DNA of 64,000 nucleotides, from assembly GCF_000209165.1 (NCBI RefSeq), contig NC_009047.1, positions 806,001 to 870,000 on the forward strand, in the 5' to 3' direction. This document shows positions 22,023 through 33,547 of this stretch, piece after piece (position 1 is the first letter of the stretch; each line of letters begins with the position of its first letter). Under the pieces are notes generated by a model that was given only the letters and a program-made list of their open reading frames with translations, made no database searches and was not told the origin of the DNA. Position numbers and translations under genes: made by a program. This stretch comes from Scheffersomyces stipitis CBS 6054 (Eukaryota > Ascomycota > Pichiomycetes > Serinales > Debaryomycetaceae).

Positions 22023-25000
22023 TCAAAAGTTTAATCCTGCCGCAAATGAACTCGTCACAGACCGAATATCATCTTCGATATTATTGTGGCTGTCACTTTC
22101 TTGGAGTCTCGACTGAAATTGTTGCCATGATGCGGTGCTAGATCCAGGCGCCTCAAGCTTATTGTTATATCTCCCCTCATATGTGGAATTTAATTTGTTC
22201 AACTTGCTGAAAAAATTAGCATGTATGGGGTTAGAAGAAGCGTCATAAACATTTTCTTGCTTGTTATGGCCGAGGGTAGGCCACCTGCTAGCACGAGAAG
22301 TTTCTGACTTGCCGTTGATTGTAGATCCTGGATCATAAGATACAATACTGGCAGAATCAAATTCTGTAGAGCTGGGTGCAATTGTAGACTCTTGAGCGAA
22401 TTTTCTTCTTGGTTGGTTTTGTTGTGGAAGTCCAGGTCTCGTGTTATTGGAATTCAATTGTACCATTGACAATTGCAAATTATCTAATGGGCCATCCACC
22501 AAACAACCCTTTTCTCTGAAGTGGATTAATAATTGATTCCATAAACGATTGCGGCATAAAGCTCTTGGGTTACCTAAAACTACCAAACCGTATTTTGCTC
22601 TGGTCAATGCAACATTGAGTCGTCTAGGGTCGCTCAAGAAACCAATTTGGTGACTGCTGTTTGCACGAACACAACTCAAAATAATATAATCCTTTTCACG
22701 ACCTTGGAAAGCATCCACACTGGTGACTTCAACCTCAAGGTATTGTTCTTTAAATTCAGCTAATGTACTGTTAATTGACATGTACAGAACAAGATATGCT
22801 CTTTGGCCCTCGTAAGGTGTAATGACACCGATTTGTTCTGCCTTAACTCCATCCTTAAATAATCTAGTGATTATTTTTTCCACATTCATAGCTTCAACTC
22901 TGTTCAAGTATGAATTGCCACTTCCACTAATTTCTTCACGGCCATAATTAGCCCAGAACATCATTGGACTATCGTATACTGGCCATGGGAAAGTAGACGA
23001 TTCTATTCTTCTTTGTGCACTGGTCACACCGTTTTGCAAAGAACCCTCGTAAAAGATGTTACTAGGAAATTCAGAAAGACATGGATTCATTCTGTATTGG
23101 ACTTCCAATCTAATTGGAACATGACCTAAAATCACCAATCTTTCAAAGAGTGACTGACGTAAACCAGCATCGCCAGCCTTTTTATCTAAAATGACTGGGC
23201 CCAATTGTTGATGATCTCCAACCAAAATTACCTGTTTGGCACCTTTGACAATTGGAATTAATACCTCTGGCTCTGATGCTTGAGTGCTCTCATCGATTAA
23301 AACTGTTCTGAATTTGATATTGGATAGTCTCCTGTCTGCTGCACCAACACAAGTACAGCACACAACATCACATTGTGCTAAGATTTTTGATTCTGAAGTA
23401 CGAATAAGTCTGATAAGAGATTTGGAATCGCTAAGAGATAACTCTCCCAACTCGTTACGTAAACGAAGTAATTTTTTTAATTCACCCTTCGCCGTTCTGT
23501 TGACCAAATTGTGAAGAGACAAGTGGCTAACTGAACTTTCGACATCTTCTCTGGATCTTGCTGTAAGTCTAAGAACTTTCAACCCTAAAGAATCTAATTT
23601 TTCTGCAAGATGGTCGACAGCGACATTTGACGGAGCGCAAACTAAGATTTTTTCTTTATTCAATTTCGTCAAATGGTAAATAATCGTGGCTGATGTGACT
23701 GTTTTACCAGTTCCAGGAGGTCCCTGGATTAATGAAAGTGGCCTTTGTAATACCGATCTAACTGCATTAATTTGAGAAACATTAAGTTCTGTTAAATTTG
23801 GGTGAGAAAATCGCTGTGGTAGTTTTACATCAAATTCAACTGGTTCTACTTCATGCCCCAACAATTTGTGGTAAATATAACCTGACACAGACTCTTCATC
23901 AACTGCAAATAGCTTCATGGCATCTTGCATTCTTTCGTAAGAAGTACCCTTCCACACAAATTCAGCCGTGAAATCAGTGGATAAATGTGTAGGTGGAGCT
24001 GTTTTAGCAGCATTTAATTCTAAGGTAAATTCTTCCTGATGAGCGTTCGGAAGCCGAACAATAAATCCTCTTCCTTCCCATTTTTCATCGTGAGCTCCGG
24101 TGTAACGCAAAATAATTTCGTCTCCAACAGCAACTTTCAAATCGTTACTTTCATATGTGGATAACGTGAATGAAGTCAAATGCCTGTTATTTAAACCAAG
24201 AGCCCATTTGACTTGGATGTGTTCCAAAGCCTGAGATTCCTTTAAGTTCATATCATAATCGGCCTCTAATTTTACTAATGGTGCAAAGGACCGTTGGTAC
24301 TGGAAAGCGTCGTTGTACCTCATCAAAATAGGCAAAACTTCTTCTTGTTCGTCATTATTATTTTCGATGTCGTCGATGGTTGTGTCTCTGTTCAATCTCC
24401 ACTGTGCTTCCAACTTGGAAATCTGATTTGGAGTAATGAGCTTGGCATTTACCAACTCCTCCTCACTTGGTACTGCTGCTACCCATGTTAAAAATTGCCG
24501 GTCCTCTATCAATGATTGCCAATGCGAAGTATCCCAGTTAACATCTTTGGATTGGGCACATGGCAAACGACACAAGATTACTACTACAGATTCTTGCTTA
24601 GCACTAACAAATCCCAATATAAAAACATTCTTGTTGCCACAGTTGTAGCATTCCAAGGTTGTATCTCCAAGATCTGAATCTTCATGTAAAGAGACCTGGT
24701 TGTGTCTGGACATGACCAAATGAGTTACGATATGGGAACTGTTTCCGTTTGATTTGGAATTGCAGAACCACTTATTACAAGTGTTACATTTTACTACGGA
24801 ATGTGTAGAATGAACTCCACAATAAGCACAAGCATGTTCTGGTAAATTTGTGTGGCTGTATTCAGCAGCATCCAATGCCAATTGGGCATCATCGGCGTCG
24901 TCGATCAACTCCTCGAGTCTACGTTGGAGCTCGTCATCACCGTCATAGGATTCCAAATCTTGGGTTGGAAATTCGATCGTGGATTCACGACTTACAGAGC

Positions 25001-25088
25001 CAAAGGCATCATCTTCCAGCTCGTGGCCGTAGATAGGATCCTCCTCTTTGGTGTCCGCGTCGGCACCATGGAATAGAAAGTGGCTCAT
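22023..25088 (-). CDS. NAM7: ATP-dependent RNA helicase Upf1/Nam7 of nonsense-mediated decay
   Basis: This 1021-residue superfamily 1 helicase recognises premature stop codons with Upf2/Upf3 and triggers decapping of faulty mRNAs in the cytoplasm. An acidic N-terminal 80 residues precede the CH zinc-binding domain (about 85-210: [24 protein letters not shown]) that contacts Upf2 and the ribosome. The 1B insertion follows, then RecA1 with Walker A GPPGTGKT (456-463) and the Walker B-type DEST (599-602), and RecA2 with [18 protein letters not shown] and [11 protein letters not shown]. The C-terminal ~120 residues are Ser/Asn-rich and poorly conserved, as in other yeasts. Length and motif order match the family fully. 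Confidence 0.98.
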   Translation of the reverse strand: MSHFLFHGADADTKEEDPIYGHELEDDAFGSVSRESTIEFPTQDLESYDGDDELQRRLEELIDDADDAQLALDAAEYSHTNLPEHACAYCGVHSTHSVVKCNTCNKWFCNSKSNGNSSHIVTHLVMSRHNQVSLHEDSDLGDTTLECYNCGNKNVFILGFVSAKQESVVVILCRLPCAQSKDVNWDTSHWQSLIEDRQFLTWVAAVPSEEELVNAKLITPNQISKLEAQWRLNRDTTIDDIENNNDEQEEVLPILMRYNDAFQYQRSFAPLVKLEADYDMNLKESQALEHIQVKWALGLNNRHLTSFTLSTYESNDLKVAVGDEIILRYTGAHDEKWEGRGFIVRLPNAHQEEFTLELNAAKTAPPTHLSTDFTAEFVWKGTSYERMQDAMKLFAVDEESVSGYIYHKLLGHEVEPVEFDVKLPQRFSHPNLTELNVSQINAVRSVLQRPLSLIQGPPGTGKTVTSATIIYHLTKLNKEKILVCAPSNVAVDHLAEKLDSLGLKVLRLTARSREDVESSVSHLSLHNLVNRTAKGELKKLLRLRNELGELSLSDSKSLIRLIRTSESKILAQCDVVCCTCVGAADRRLSNIKFRTVLIDESTQASEPEVLIPIVKGAKQVILVGDHQQLGPVILDKKAGDAGLRQSLFERLVILGHVPIRLEVQYRMNPCLSEFPSNIFYEGSLQNGVTSAQRRIESSTFPWPVYDSPMMFWANYGREEISGSGNSYLNRVEAMNVEKIITRLFKDGVKAEQIGVITPYEGQRAYLVLYMSINSTLAEFKEQYLEVEVTSVDAFQGREKDYIILSCVRANSSHQIGFLSDPRRLNVALTRAKYGLVVLGNPRALCRNRLWNQLLIHFREKGCLVDGPLDNLQLSMVQLNSNNTRPGLPQQNQPRRKFAQESTIAPSSTEFDSASIVSYDPGSTINGKSETSRASRWPTLGHNKQENVYDASSNPIHANFFSKLNKLNSTYEGRYNNKLEAPGSSTASWQQFQSRLQESDSHNNIEDDIRSVTSSFAAGLNF

Positions 25089-27196
25089 CTTTGATGAAAT
25101 TGTCTAAAGCAGAAAGATGTCAAAACGACAAAAACTATGCAAATTTCTTCAGATCTCTAGCTTATGTGATCTCCAGCTGAGATATGTCAGGGTTAATGCG
25201 CTTTCTGGATGTCAGGAGCAGATCTGTCTGTCCTTGTTTCTTGATTTGTAAGTGAAATTCAAGCTGTAAAAACTTGGGTAGAAAAGTCCATTGAATGCAT
25301 GCACAAAGGCTTTTTCAAAACTGGATGGGACAAGTGTAACTTCTCTATTCAGAAAGATTAATACCGAAAAAGACTACAACTGTTCTATGCCCTTGTAGCT
25401 TTTGTCATAACAGAATCCAAATCAACAATTCCCTACCGCTATCGAAAATTTTTGATGTTGAAAAAGATACTGTCTGTGCAGGATTTTCTACTATGGCAAA
25501 TACAGCATATCTCAGGAGTCATGTGCACGTGACATAGCTGGTCAACTAATCGATGAGATGGTGTCCCAGCTGTTAGCAAGCAAATTTCGACAGGGTGCCA
25601 TATCGTGCTTGAACGGCTGCAAATTGGAGACCGCGGTTCTGTGAGAAACTGCTGTGTCGGTTTTGTGAGATCAAGAAAGGGCGTCCCGATTTGCTATTCT
25701 TCGGAGGATTGGCAGAATCAATTCGTGCATCCCCTTTCGAGGCAGCTCCTCTCCTGGCCGTGGGACCCACCCAAGAACTTGGTTGTGGTGTTGAGGTTAA
25801 AGTCCGAGGGCTTTAAATTTTAGTGAAGGTGGAAGACGCTGTTAGCTTCAGCTACAGCAGTTGCTAAAGTACGGTTAGCAAAAATAGTTTGCACGCTCAA
25901 ATATTTTTCAGCAATTCTATTGTTTCCACATGCTAATGTATGTATATGTACGTCTAAAACGAGCAACCAAGTTATGTAAGCATTTGAATTAAATATCAGG
26001 TCAGTTGTCGACTTCCTAAAAGAGCTAAGATCGTCACCCAATGCTGTTATATGGAAGGCTTTCGAAGAGGTTGTGTCATAAGTCTGGTTTGTGGCATGTT
26101 TCAAATTGCCGTTCTTAATGACGACGAAACAACTGTGCTTAAACGGGGTACCTTTTCGATGCTCCCCAAGATCTTACACTAAAACCCATTTGACATCGTA
26201 CGACAAATATTTTCTTGGTGGATTTGCTATGAGGGTTTGGTGGCAGTTACGATAAGGACAATAGCATTAACATACACCGTTGAAACTTGCAATATCAGGT
26301 CTCGTCAACATGTAGAAACCCCACTGTCAAGTTATCCAAAACCAGAGTGTGGGGACCCTGAGTGCGAAACCATCTAGACTGGGGATTATCACCTGCCTAG
26401 CGATCTGGCCAGCATTCGAAATTGTCAGCTGCCCAGCCGGTAGGGACAGCAGATACCGAATAATGGCAGTAGCCAGCCAACAATGGCCGGCAGTTTAGCG
26501 AACCGAGTGCGACGATAATTTGAGTAAATGCAGAGAATAGCCAGCGAAATCGGCGAGATGAAACAACGATTTACAAGAGGCGAGCGAAAACTCATCGGCC
26601 TACATTTGCACAGAAGACCAGTGAAATTCCCGTGATGTGGAGACAGCATACCAAATTCACCGGACAACGAAAGCAAACCGCACAAGGGGAAAATCAAATA
26701 AGCTTTAAAGGTCTGTTAGACACTATAAAGCCATAATATTTCTACTTCCAACACATTATTTTAGTTACTATTAATTCTGCAACTTTAATCTTAAGCTACA
26801 GTATTTTCAAACATACAAATGCAATTTTCAAATATCAATTTACACTGAAATACATTCCATACAAAGAGTTTGACCGTACGGAAACGAATTTAAGCTATTT
26901 CTCGTAATTATATTGTTTGTACTCGACTATCTCTCGTCAACTGTCCCAACTCTCACCGTAACCAGCCCCCTGACTATTCGTTCTTACCCGCAGCTCTGAC
27001 TAGCGTGCGTTTTTCTTAGCGCGAACCTGCACCTGCTCGCTAACAAAAAGCACCCACATAATAAACAAACTATCTAAACAAACTTTTCTAGTTCTCTACC
27101 TTTAAAGATACCTCTTGCTCTTCTTACAACAGCCTTCTTTTCGCCTCTCTCGACATACAGTTTGGCCATTTCCATCCCTAACTCTGCTTCTCCCTG
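25089..27196. other. Divergent intergenic region between NAM7 and BUD2
   Basis: This 2.1-kb gap holds both promoters. Nothing in it reads as a protein. A patch around 26390-26680 is noticeably more GC-rich than its surroundings and has open frames of up to 90 codons, without recognisable content. A CACGTG core lies near 25527. Confidence 0.55.
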
Positions 27197-30100
27197 ATGG
27201 TCTCCCGGAAGTACCAATCGCCCTTCCACAAAATCATCTCCCGAGATAAGGGTCTTTTTGAAGGGAAAAACTTTCTTGTGTCCACCGATTCTATTAATTG
27301 GATACATCTGCATACTCTTTCGATCACAGAACAGGGCCAGCTCTACTCTTCGGACGAAAACGACTCCCACTACTTGCTTTTGCAGTCGTTGCAGTCATGC
27401 CACGTCCAGATCTTTTCCAGCTTGGCTTCTAGCCAACAGCACCACCAAACCCTTCAACCACGTAGACTCAACAGAGCGTCCGTGTCACCCATGGACAAAC
27501 GTAACAGCATTCAGGCGCCCGGAGCCAATCAGCACCATACGAGCAACGGTTATCCCGTCAATGAAGAGCCTCCGGTCGTCTTCATCAAGACATACGAAAA
27601 CGACAGGCTCTACATCCGAGTTCTTTCCAAGAACAATTTTGGCCAGTTGCTCTCTTCTTTGATTGTATGGCAGAATTTCAAACCGCAGGGCCTCGTCAAG
27701 AAATGGTACTGCGAGAATAAGGTCGAATACTCGACGTCGGCTACACTGGTCCCCCACGAACTCTTGGTGTGTCGTTTTAAGATCTTTGGTCCAATACCCT
27801 CTCGATCCAAGAACTTGACCATAGTTTCTGGTCCTAAAGCTCCAGTTTACCAGCCGAAGGCAGAACTGACAGCTGCTGACTTTGTAAGTGTAGACGGCAA
27901 TGGAAACGCAAACGGAGGCGTAGATCATGTTCACGAAGGCTGGTTCTACGCTATAGGGGCCCTTAAGTCGAATGGATCGCTCAACTTCTTGAGTGAACTT
28001 GACGGAACGCTTCTATATACCATCGACGTCAAATCCATCATGTCATCGGAAATCAGAGAAATTCACAACTCAATTTTCGATAACTCCAACGTGTTGTTCA
28101 TAGGTCAGCTCAAGGAGTTACGATTCAACAATGTCATCAAGACTACCAGCTCGTTGTCTACCGATCAGCTCGTGACGTCTTTCTTGACTCGCGACGGGAA
28201 AATGGTGCAAAATAACCAAAGAATACTAATAGAGTTCCCGCTCCACATTGACTTGGAGGACTGGTTTGTGGGCCTAAACTACTTTGCCAAACGTGAATAC
28301 ATAGGCTCGTACTACTTCCAGCCCAAGCAGTTAGTGCTCAAGAAAGGTGAATTCGACATCACACATCCTCCTCCTCTTACTGATTTTACGAGAGAAAACT
28401 TTAGAGTCTCAAAGAAAATCACCATTGACATAATTGAAGCCAAGTTCGAAAACTTTGAGAGGCAGCATGCAAGGCATCATGAAAAACATGAAGATCCAGA
28501 TGGAAAAATATATGCCGAGGTTAGGATGTGGGGATATCCCTGGTCCAGAACTGCAATCGTAAACCATACTAATAACCCCTTCTGGAAGGAAGAGTTCTCG
28601 ACAGATCTCCCTATCTCCACACAAATGATCCATATACTCATTAAGAAATGTGCCTATAACGATTCCTATCTGGCTGCAGATAAACTCATAGGTACGGTCT
28701 ATGTAACGCCAGATATCTTAACCAAGAAAGTCAAATCCAGCTCTACTGTTATGACCGGTACTAATTCCGGTAATGTCATTGATGTGAATGGCTATTCTGC
28801 AGCAGGCACTTCTTCTCAAAACAACACCATTTCTTTCTACAATAACAACGAGATTGTCAGGCTTTCCATCTACGATGCTTCCAACCTCCCTATTGGGAAA
28901 CTTTTGTTGCATGTTAATTTAAAGGAACACCATATCCTCCCTCCACCCTACTTCAGAAGTTTGGAAAGCATGTTAGGAAATGCTCCGATGAAAGATCTCA
29001 TCCATTACTGTAATGTGAATGTGCCCACGTCGGACTTTGAAGACGTTAGTTTGATGATGTTGGACATATTCCAGAGTCTAGGCGTCGAAGACCAGTGGTT
29101 CAAAGCTCTTATGGAAGCTGAGTTGGTGAATGTTGACATTCTCACCAGAAAACTCTACAAGAAGAAGAATAGCGATCATAAAGAAGCGCAGACTTCGGCA
29201 TCGAACAATGCATTTAATACTTTATTTAGAGGTTCTTCCATCTTTTCCAAGTCTTTAGAGAGATACAATTTGAGAATCGGACAAGAATACTTGGAAAAGG
29301 CACTTGCTGGCTTTTTCACCAAGATCAGCATGGAAAAGAAGAACTGTGAGCTCGATCCCAGATATGTCAGTTTACAAGAAAAGAAGTTAAGGCAGGGAAA
29401 GGAAATTGATGACTCAGATTCTGACTCGGAATTCACGTCAGACTCTGAAGATGAAGTCGTTGATGAAGAAGAAAGAGAAAAGAATGTCAACAAGATGTTA
29501 GAAGATAACTTCGAAAACTTATATGACTACGTGGAAGAAGTATGGCACAAGATCTACATTACGTCCAACGATTTGCCAGCACAGATTAAGATCCAGCTCA
29601 AGAATTTTAGAACCAAGGTTGAATTGGCATGTGATCCCGACGACAAGACAACTCCGTTGAACTGCTTAAGTGCCTTTATCTTCCTTCGTTTTTTCTGTCC
29701 CGCCATTTTGAATCCTAAATTGTTCTACTTGACCAAGAATCACCAATCGGGTACCACACAAAGAACGTTAACTCTAATTGCCAAGATATTGTTAAACTTT
29801 GCTAACAGACAAGAGTTCACGAAACATAAGGAGCCTCACTTACTTAGAATGAACAAGTTCCTCAAAAAGCATCGTAAAGAAATCTATGATTATTTCGACA
29901 AGATTACAGGAAGAAAGAATGACTTCAATGAAAAGATCTTGGACTTGAGCCATGATGTCAAGAGATTTGACTTGGGACTCGGTAACGATTCGACATCCAA
30001 TGAATTGCCTACAACTCCTTACTTGATAGATAAGTACTTGAGATTGACGGAGTTGATACATTTACTTGATTTCAATAGATTTGGCAATCTGTCTGCAATC

Positions 30101-30862
30101 ACGAGTCCTGTAAGTCTCTTCGCTACTAGTGCCGGCAACAACGAATCCGCTGACTCTGTTATCACAACTACTTCAGCCAACAATCAGAATTTGCAGAACT
30201 TCCGTCACCAACAGGAAAATGGCCCAGAACCCAATGGTGAAAAAAACGGAAACGGTGCAAAGGATGAGTATCAAATCGGCACACTAGAGTTTGAGAAGAA
30301 CGAGTTCTTGGATCTGGCGGCTGTTAATGAAACTGAAGGATTCAGCAAGTCTTTACGTAGGGGCAACGAAAATATCTTTTCGTTCATCACGTCCAACATC
30401 ACGTTGCGAGACTTGCAAAAGCAAAGTACCAAGATCACCGCCAAAGTCCATCAGTTGGAGACTGTTCTTGAGAACTTTGAGTTTCCTAATAACCTCTTGC
30501 CCAATCAGAACAACCCCGATCCCGTAGTTCTTAAGAATACTGATGACGCTGAATACTTGCTCTGGGAGTCATTTACCAACGACATTCTTTCCCGGTGCTA
30601 CTTGGATGTCTCACGTGCCTGTTTAGTGTATCTCGACAAGGACTTGCCCTACAACCACAACTACAGAAAGGTGGTAGAACAAAATGCGCTCTCCAGCTTG
30701 AAGTTGAAGTTTTCCACCGAGCTGCGTGCTTCTCATGTGCGTAACGCCTCGGTGGTTTCTACTCTGGCATCGATTTCGACGTCATTCACCAACAACAGCT
30801 TGGGCAGTGCCCTCCGGAACGGTGCCAGAAGCTCGATCAGACGGTGGTTGCGAAAGAATTAG
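27197..30862 (+). CDS. BUD2: GTPase-activating protein Bud2 for the polarity GTPase Rsr1/Bud1
   Basis: This 1221-residue protein stimulates GTP hydrolysis by Rsr1 and so helps choose the bud site at the cell cortex. The ATG at 27197 is preceded by an in-frame TAA at 27179, so the start is fixed unless there is an upstream exon. The order matches Bud2: an N-terminal PH-like region, a C2-like segment (about 405-560, with the paired motif NNPFWKEEF), and a RasGAP domain (about 620-960). The RasGAP core shows the arginine finger R678 in LFRGSS and the signature FIFLRFFCPAILNP with R831. An acidic Asp/Ser insert sits near residues 738-760 inside the GAP domain. The C-terminus ends with a basic cluster (SSIRRWLRKN). 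Confidence 0.95.
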   Translation: MVSRKYQSPFHKIISRDKGLFEGKNFLVSTDSINWIHLHTLSITEQGQLYSSDENDSHYLLLQSLQSCHVQIFSSLASSQQHHQTLQPRRLNRASVSPMDKRNSIQAPGANQHHTSNGYPVNEEPPVVFIKTYENDRLYIRVLSKNNFGQLLSSLIVWQNFKPQGLVKKWYCENKVEYSTSATLVPHELLVCRFKIFGPIPSRSKNLTIVSGPKAPVYQPKAELTAADFVSVDGNGNANGGVDHVHEGWFYAIGALKSNGSLNFLSELDGTLLYTIDVKSIMSSEIREIHNSIFDNSNVLFIGQLKELRFNNVIKTTSSLSTDQLVTSFLTRDGKMVQNNQRILIEFPLHIDLEDWFVGLNYFAKREYIGSYYFQPKQLVLKKGEFDITHPPPLTDFTRENFRVSKKITIDIIEAKFENFERQHARHHEKHEDPDGKIYAEVRMWGYPWSRTAIVNHTNNPFWKEEFSTDLPISTQMIHILIKKCAYNDSYLAADKLIGTVYVTPDILTKKVKSSSTVMTGTNSGNVIDVNGYSAAGTSSQNNTISFYNNNEIVRLSIYDASNLPIGKLLLHVNLKEHHILPPPYFRSLESMLGNAPMKDLIHYCNVNVPTSDFEDVSLMMLDIFQSLGVEDQWFKALMEAELVNVDILTRKLYKKKNSDHKEAQTSASNNAFNTLFRGSSIFSKSLERYNLRIGQEYLEKALAGFFTKISMEKKNCELDPRYVSLQEKKLRQGKEIDDSDSDSEFTSDSEDEVVDEEEREKNVNKMLEDNFENLYDYVEEVWHKIYITSNDLPAQIKIQLKNFRTKVELACDPDDKTTPLNCLSAFIFLRFFCPAILNPKLFYLTKNHQSGTTQRTLTLIAKILLNFANRQEFTKHKEPHLLRMNKFLKKHRKEIYDYFDKITGRKNDFNEKILDLSHDVKRFDLGLGNDSTSNELPTTPYLIDKYLRLTELIHLLDFNRFGNLSAITSPVSLFATSAGNNESADSVITTTSANNQNLQNFRHQQENGPEPNGEKNGNGAKDEYQIGTLEFEKNEFLDLAAVNETEGFSKSLRRGNENIFSFITSNITLRDLQKQSTKITAKVHQLETVLENFEFPNNLLPNQNNPDPVVLKNTDDAEYLLWESFTNDILSRCYLDVSRACLVYLDKDLPYNHNYRKVVEQNALSSLKLKFSTELRASHVRNASVVSTLASISTSFTNNSLGSALRNGARSSIRRWLRKN

Positions 30863-31073
30863 ATATAGAGTAGTGTATTATTATTGTATATGATTACGTA
30901 AACTAGACTGATTAGAGCACGAATGTACGATCGATATTTATGAAATACAGGAGGCTTAAGTAGTTGTCCTTGAGATAGTGTGTATGATCGTGTCGTAGTC
31001 CCGGATGAGACAGTGTTGTTGATGTTAATGGTTGCGAAATTATCTGCATGTGGTTTGAATATTTCCTAAACCT

Positions 31074-32024
31074 TCAGTTAATAGACTCTGCACTTTGATT
31101 CTTCCTGAAACCGTGTTGATTACTCTTCTTTTTCGTTTTATTGATGTTGACTTTAGATGGCTCCGTGAATGCAGCGTAATCGCGCATTTTGATGTAAGTT
31201 TGCTCCATACTTGCCGCACCTTTGGAAGGGTCCTTTCTATATGCCTGGAATTGTTCATTCAATTGTCGACCCAAGACTTCTACATTATCTTCACTACTAT
31301 AGTCGATAAACAATGCGTATTCATGGAAATAATGAGGCTCCAACGTTCTGAAGAACAGGACAATATGTTTATCGGTTGTTGATATTAACCGTTCAATATT
31401 ACGTTCGCGTTCAGATGATTTAAGAACCTTTCGATTTTTTCTAAATCCTTTGAAATAATTAATGATTTCTTCTGAAGCATCATAATGATCTTCAATGTAT
31501 TGGTTTATTTCTTTCAAAGTAGGTCTTCCCAATTCATTACGGATATCTCTAGTTTTCGTCATCAATATGCGTTCGATTGAATCGGCCAAATATCTGTAGA
31601 AGAATATTGTACTTTCTTTATTGTAAGCAACCAATAGCATTGTGACATCCTTGATTGAATCAATATTGAAGTCATTAAGAACAGTCTTTTTAAATGTTGG
31701 AAATCTGTCGAATATTCCATCAAGTACCATCTTATATTTGCTAATAGTTCTCGGACTACAGTCCAAATCTGGCAAATTCTTAAGTTTCTCCTTATGGACA
31801 ATCATTTCGGTGCTTACCAAATGTCGTACACTTTTTCTTTCGATTAATTCATTGTCATCATCATCCAGCAGTTCTTCTTCTTCAGTCTCCAGCCATGACT
31901 CTGAATCTGAGCAGTAATCCGATCCATTACCAGCATCAGTAGCGTCCACCATTTTTTCATCTTTTGTCATCTTTTTCGACTTCTTCGAATGCTTGTTTGT
32001 ACTTAAATCGTTAAGAGTAACCAT
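31074..32024 (-). CDS. Unrecognised acidic/helical protein
   Basis: This 316-residue frame starts at an ATG (32024). It has a Lys-rich start, an acidic run (residues about 34-65, SDYCSDSESWLETEEEELLD), then a mostly helical body and a basic Lys/Asn-rich C-terminus (KTKKKSNQHGFRKN). I recognise no domain. Codon use is more AT-biased than in the neighbouring housekeeping genes, as expected for a weakly expressed or lineage-specific gene. It converges on BUD2 with only about 210 bp between the stops. Its upstream flank contains the three-copy element at 32.1-32.9 kb. A real gene is likely from the long clean frame; function unknown. Confidence 0.75.
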   Translation of the reverse strand: MVTLNDLSTNKHSKKSKKMTKDEKMVDATDAGNGSDYCSDSESWLETEEEELLDDDDNELIERKSVRHLVSTEMIVHKEKLKNLPDLDCSPRTISKYKMVLDGIFDRFPTFKKTVLNDFNIDSIKDVTMLLVAYNKESTIFFYRYLADSIERILMTKTRDIRNELGRPTLKEINQYIEDHYDASEEIINYFKGFRKNRKVLKSSERERNIERLISTTDKHIVLFFRTLEPHYFHEYALFIDYSSEDNVEVLGRQLNEQFQAYRKDPSKGAASMEQTYIKMRDYAAFTEPSKVNINKTKKKSNQHGFRKNQSAESIN

Positions 32025-32089
32025 CGTATAATTGAATTTTTGGTTAAAATCGAGTCACAAAGCTGCTACACTTTCGTTGGTCTTGTTGA

Positions 32090-32340
32090 CCGGAGTTTTG
32101 AATTAATGAATATGGACTTGTATTAATCACTGAAGACCTATACAAAATCAGTACAAACTAGAAGGAATTCTCTGGGGTTTATATATCCTTGTAACCTCAT
32201 TTTACCCCTCTAATGTTGTGGAGTGTTGTTATGGCCAGTGAATACCAACAATTCTCATGGGCATTTACGTACGCCAATCCGAGGCTGCCAACCTCGGAAA
32301 CCATATTTCCAGAGATCCTGAATCTTAGTTTCCATCAAAT
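32090..32340 (+). repeat. Degenerate ~230-bp element, copy A
   Basis: Copy A includes ATGGACTTGTATTAATCACT (32112-32131) and CCAATCCGAGGCTG (32274-32287), both found exactly in inverted copy C. Further blocks shared with copies B and C are CTCTGGGGTTTAT-like and GATCCTG/TTTCCATCAA. It begins about 65 bp upstream of the start of the minus-strand orphan gene. Confidence 0.8.
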
Positions 32341-32573
32341 TATGATAAGAAAATAAGATACAAGATTCCGGGTATCAGCCTCGGATTGGAAGTAATAAAT
32401 GCTCAAAGAGAATTCTTGCTATTTGCTGGACAAAACTCCATGAAGCACCCAAAGTTGTAGGGCAAGATGACTACATAAACCCCATGAAATTCATTCTAGT
32501 TTAAACAGAATTAAATAGTTCTTTAGTGATTAATACAAGTCCATTAATCCAAATCTAAAAGAAGAAAACCGGT
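32341..32573 (-). repeat. Degenerate element, inverted copy C
   Basis: The reverse complement of this stretch aligns with copy A over most of its length. It holds the exact 20-mer at 32525-32544 and the exact 14-mer at 32376-32389. A short block present in A and B (CCTCGGAAACC and following bases) is missing. Copies A and C abut, so together they form an imperfect palindrome of about 480 bp. Confidence 0.8.
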
Positions 32574-32644
32574 CTCAATATACAGGTTTCCTGTCAAATT
32601 ATCTGTATCACGTGGTATATGATAACAGAGAGTAACTAGTATTT

Positions 32645-32895
32645 ATCCACCGGTTTTCACTGTGGAATACTGTAGGGAAGTAGCTGTAGTAATCACTGAA
32701 GAAGTATTCAAATTCTGTTTAGACTAGAGTGAATGGAATACTCTGGGTTTATGTACTTGCGTAGCTCTTTTTTGGGTCTCTTAATGAATAGTAGCCAGCA
32801 GACGGAGACAACTTTAGGTATTTGTGGACTTGCAATCCGAGGTCCCTAGCCTCGGAAGCTACTTATCCGGGATCCTGTACCTGATTTTCCATCAA
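32645..32895 (+). repeat. Degenerate element, copy B
   Basis: Same orientation as copy A. Shared blocks are ACCGGTTTTC (also in C), GTAATCACTGAAGA, AAATTCTGTTTAGACTAGA, CTCTGGGTTTATGTA, CAATCCGAGG (32833-32842), CCTCGGAA, GGATCCTG and TTTTCCATCAA. It is more diverged from A and C than those are from each other. Confidence 0.75.
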
Positions 32896-33439
32896 CACGG
32901 ATAAATAGTGACACATAACGTTGGGGAAGTTTAGTTTCAAGGGAGAAACAGCCTGCGCCAACTGGCTGTCTGGTCTAGAGCAGCATGTCGTTTCAGCAGC
33001 TAATGTGATCATGTGCTCTTCCTGTACTTCGGCTGAGCACACAGCCACTTCGTGGAAGAAAGAAGCATAGACGAGAAGCAGAGTGTACAGAACTGAATTA
33101 CAGATCCCACTGTAGAATCGTGTCGTGCCCTGTAGTGAAGTCTTGTGCAACACGTTGGCAGCGCTCACGTGCTAGTGGGAGTAGAAGGGGGAAGACAGTT
33201 CAGATAGGAGAGTAGAAGCAGGGAGGAAGGAGAGGAGGATGTGGTCAAGTTGAGAACTGAAAAGTAGAGAACAGAAGAGAATGTCGAAAAGGTGGAGGAC
33301 GGATTAAGAAGAAAAGGGATGAAGTAGGAGAAAACAAAGAGAATATGTCTACGAACTGTTTGTTGATAAATGTATTGTACTGTAATACAGCCGTAGATAC
33401 GGATAGAACACACCTGTAGGATATAAATCTACGGCGGAT

Positions 33440-33547
33440 TCTACAGTGAATTCTGCAGTGAATTCTGCAGTGAATTCTACCGTGAATTGTACACTGAATT
33501 CTTTAGTGAATTGTACACTGAATTCTTTAGTGAATTCTTTAGTGGAT
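33440..33547. repeat. 12-bp tandem repeat, nine units
   Basis: Nine contiguous 12-mers of the form TCTxxAGTGAAT, with two variants (TGTACACTGAAT) alternating with TCTTTAGTGAAT in units 5-8. Shortened units (10 and 9 bp) continue to about 33574. It lies about 580-690 bp upstream of the SEC14 start. One frame reads as a Ser-Glu-Phe-Cys/Phe repeat but has no ATG and is closed at both ends, so coding is unlikely. Confidence 0.95.
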
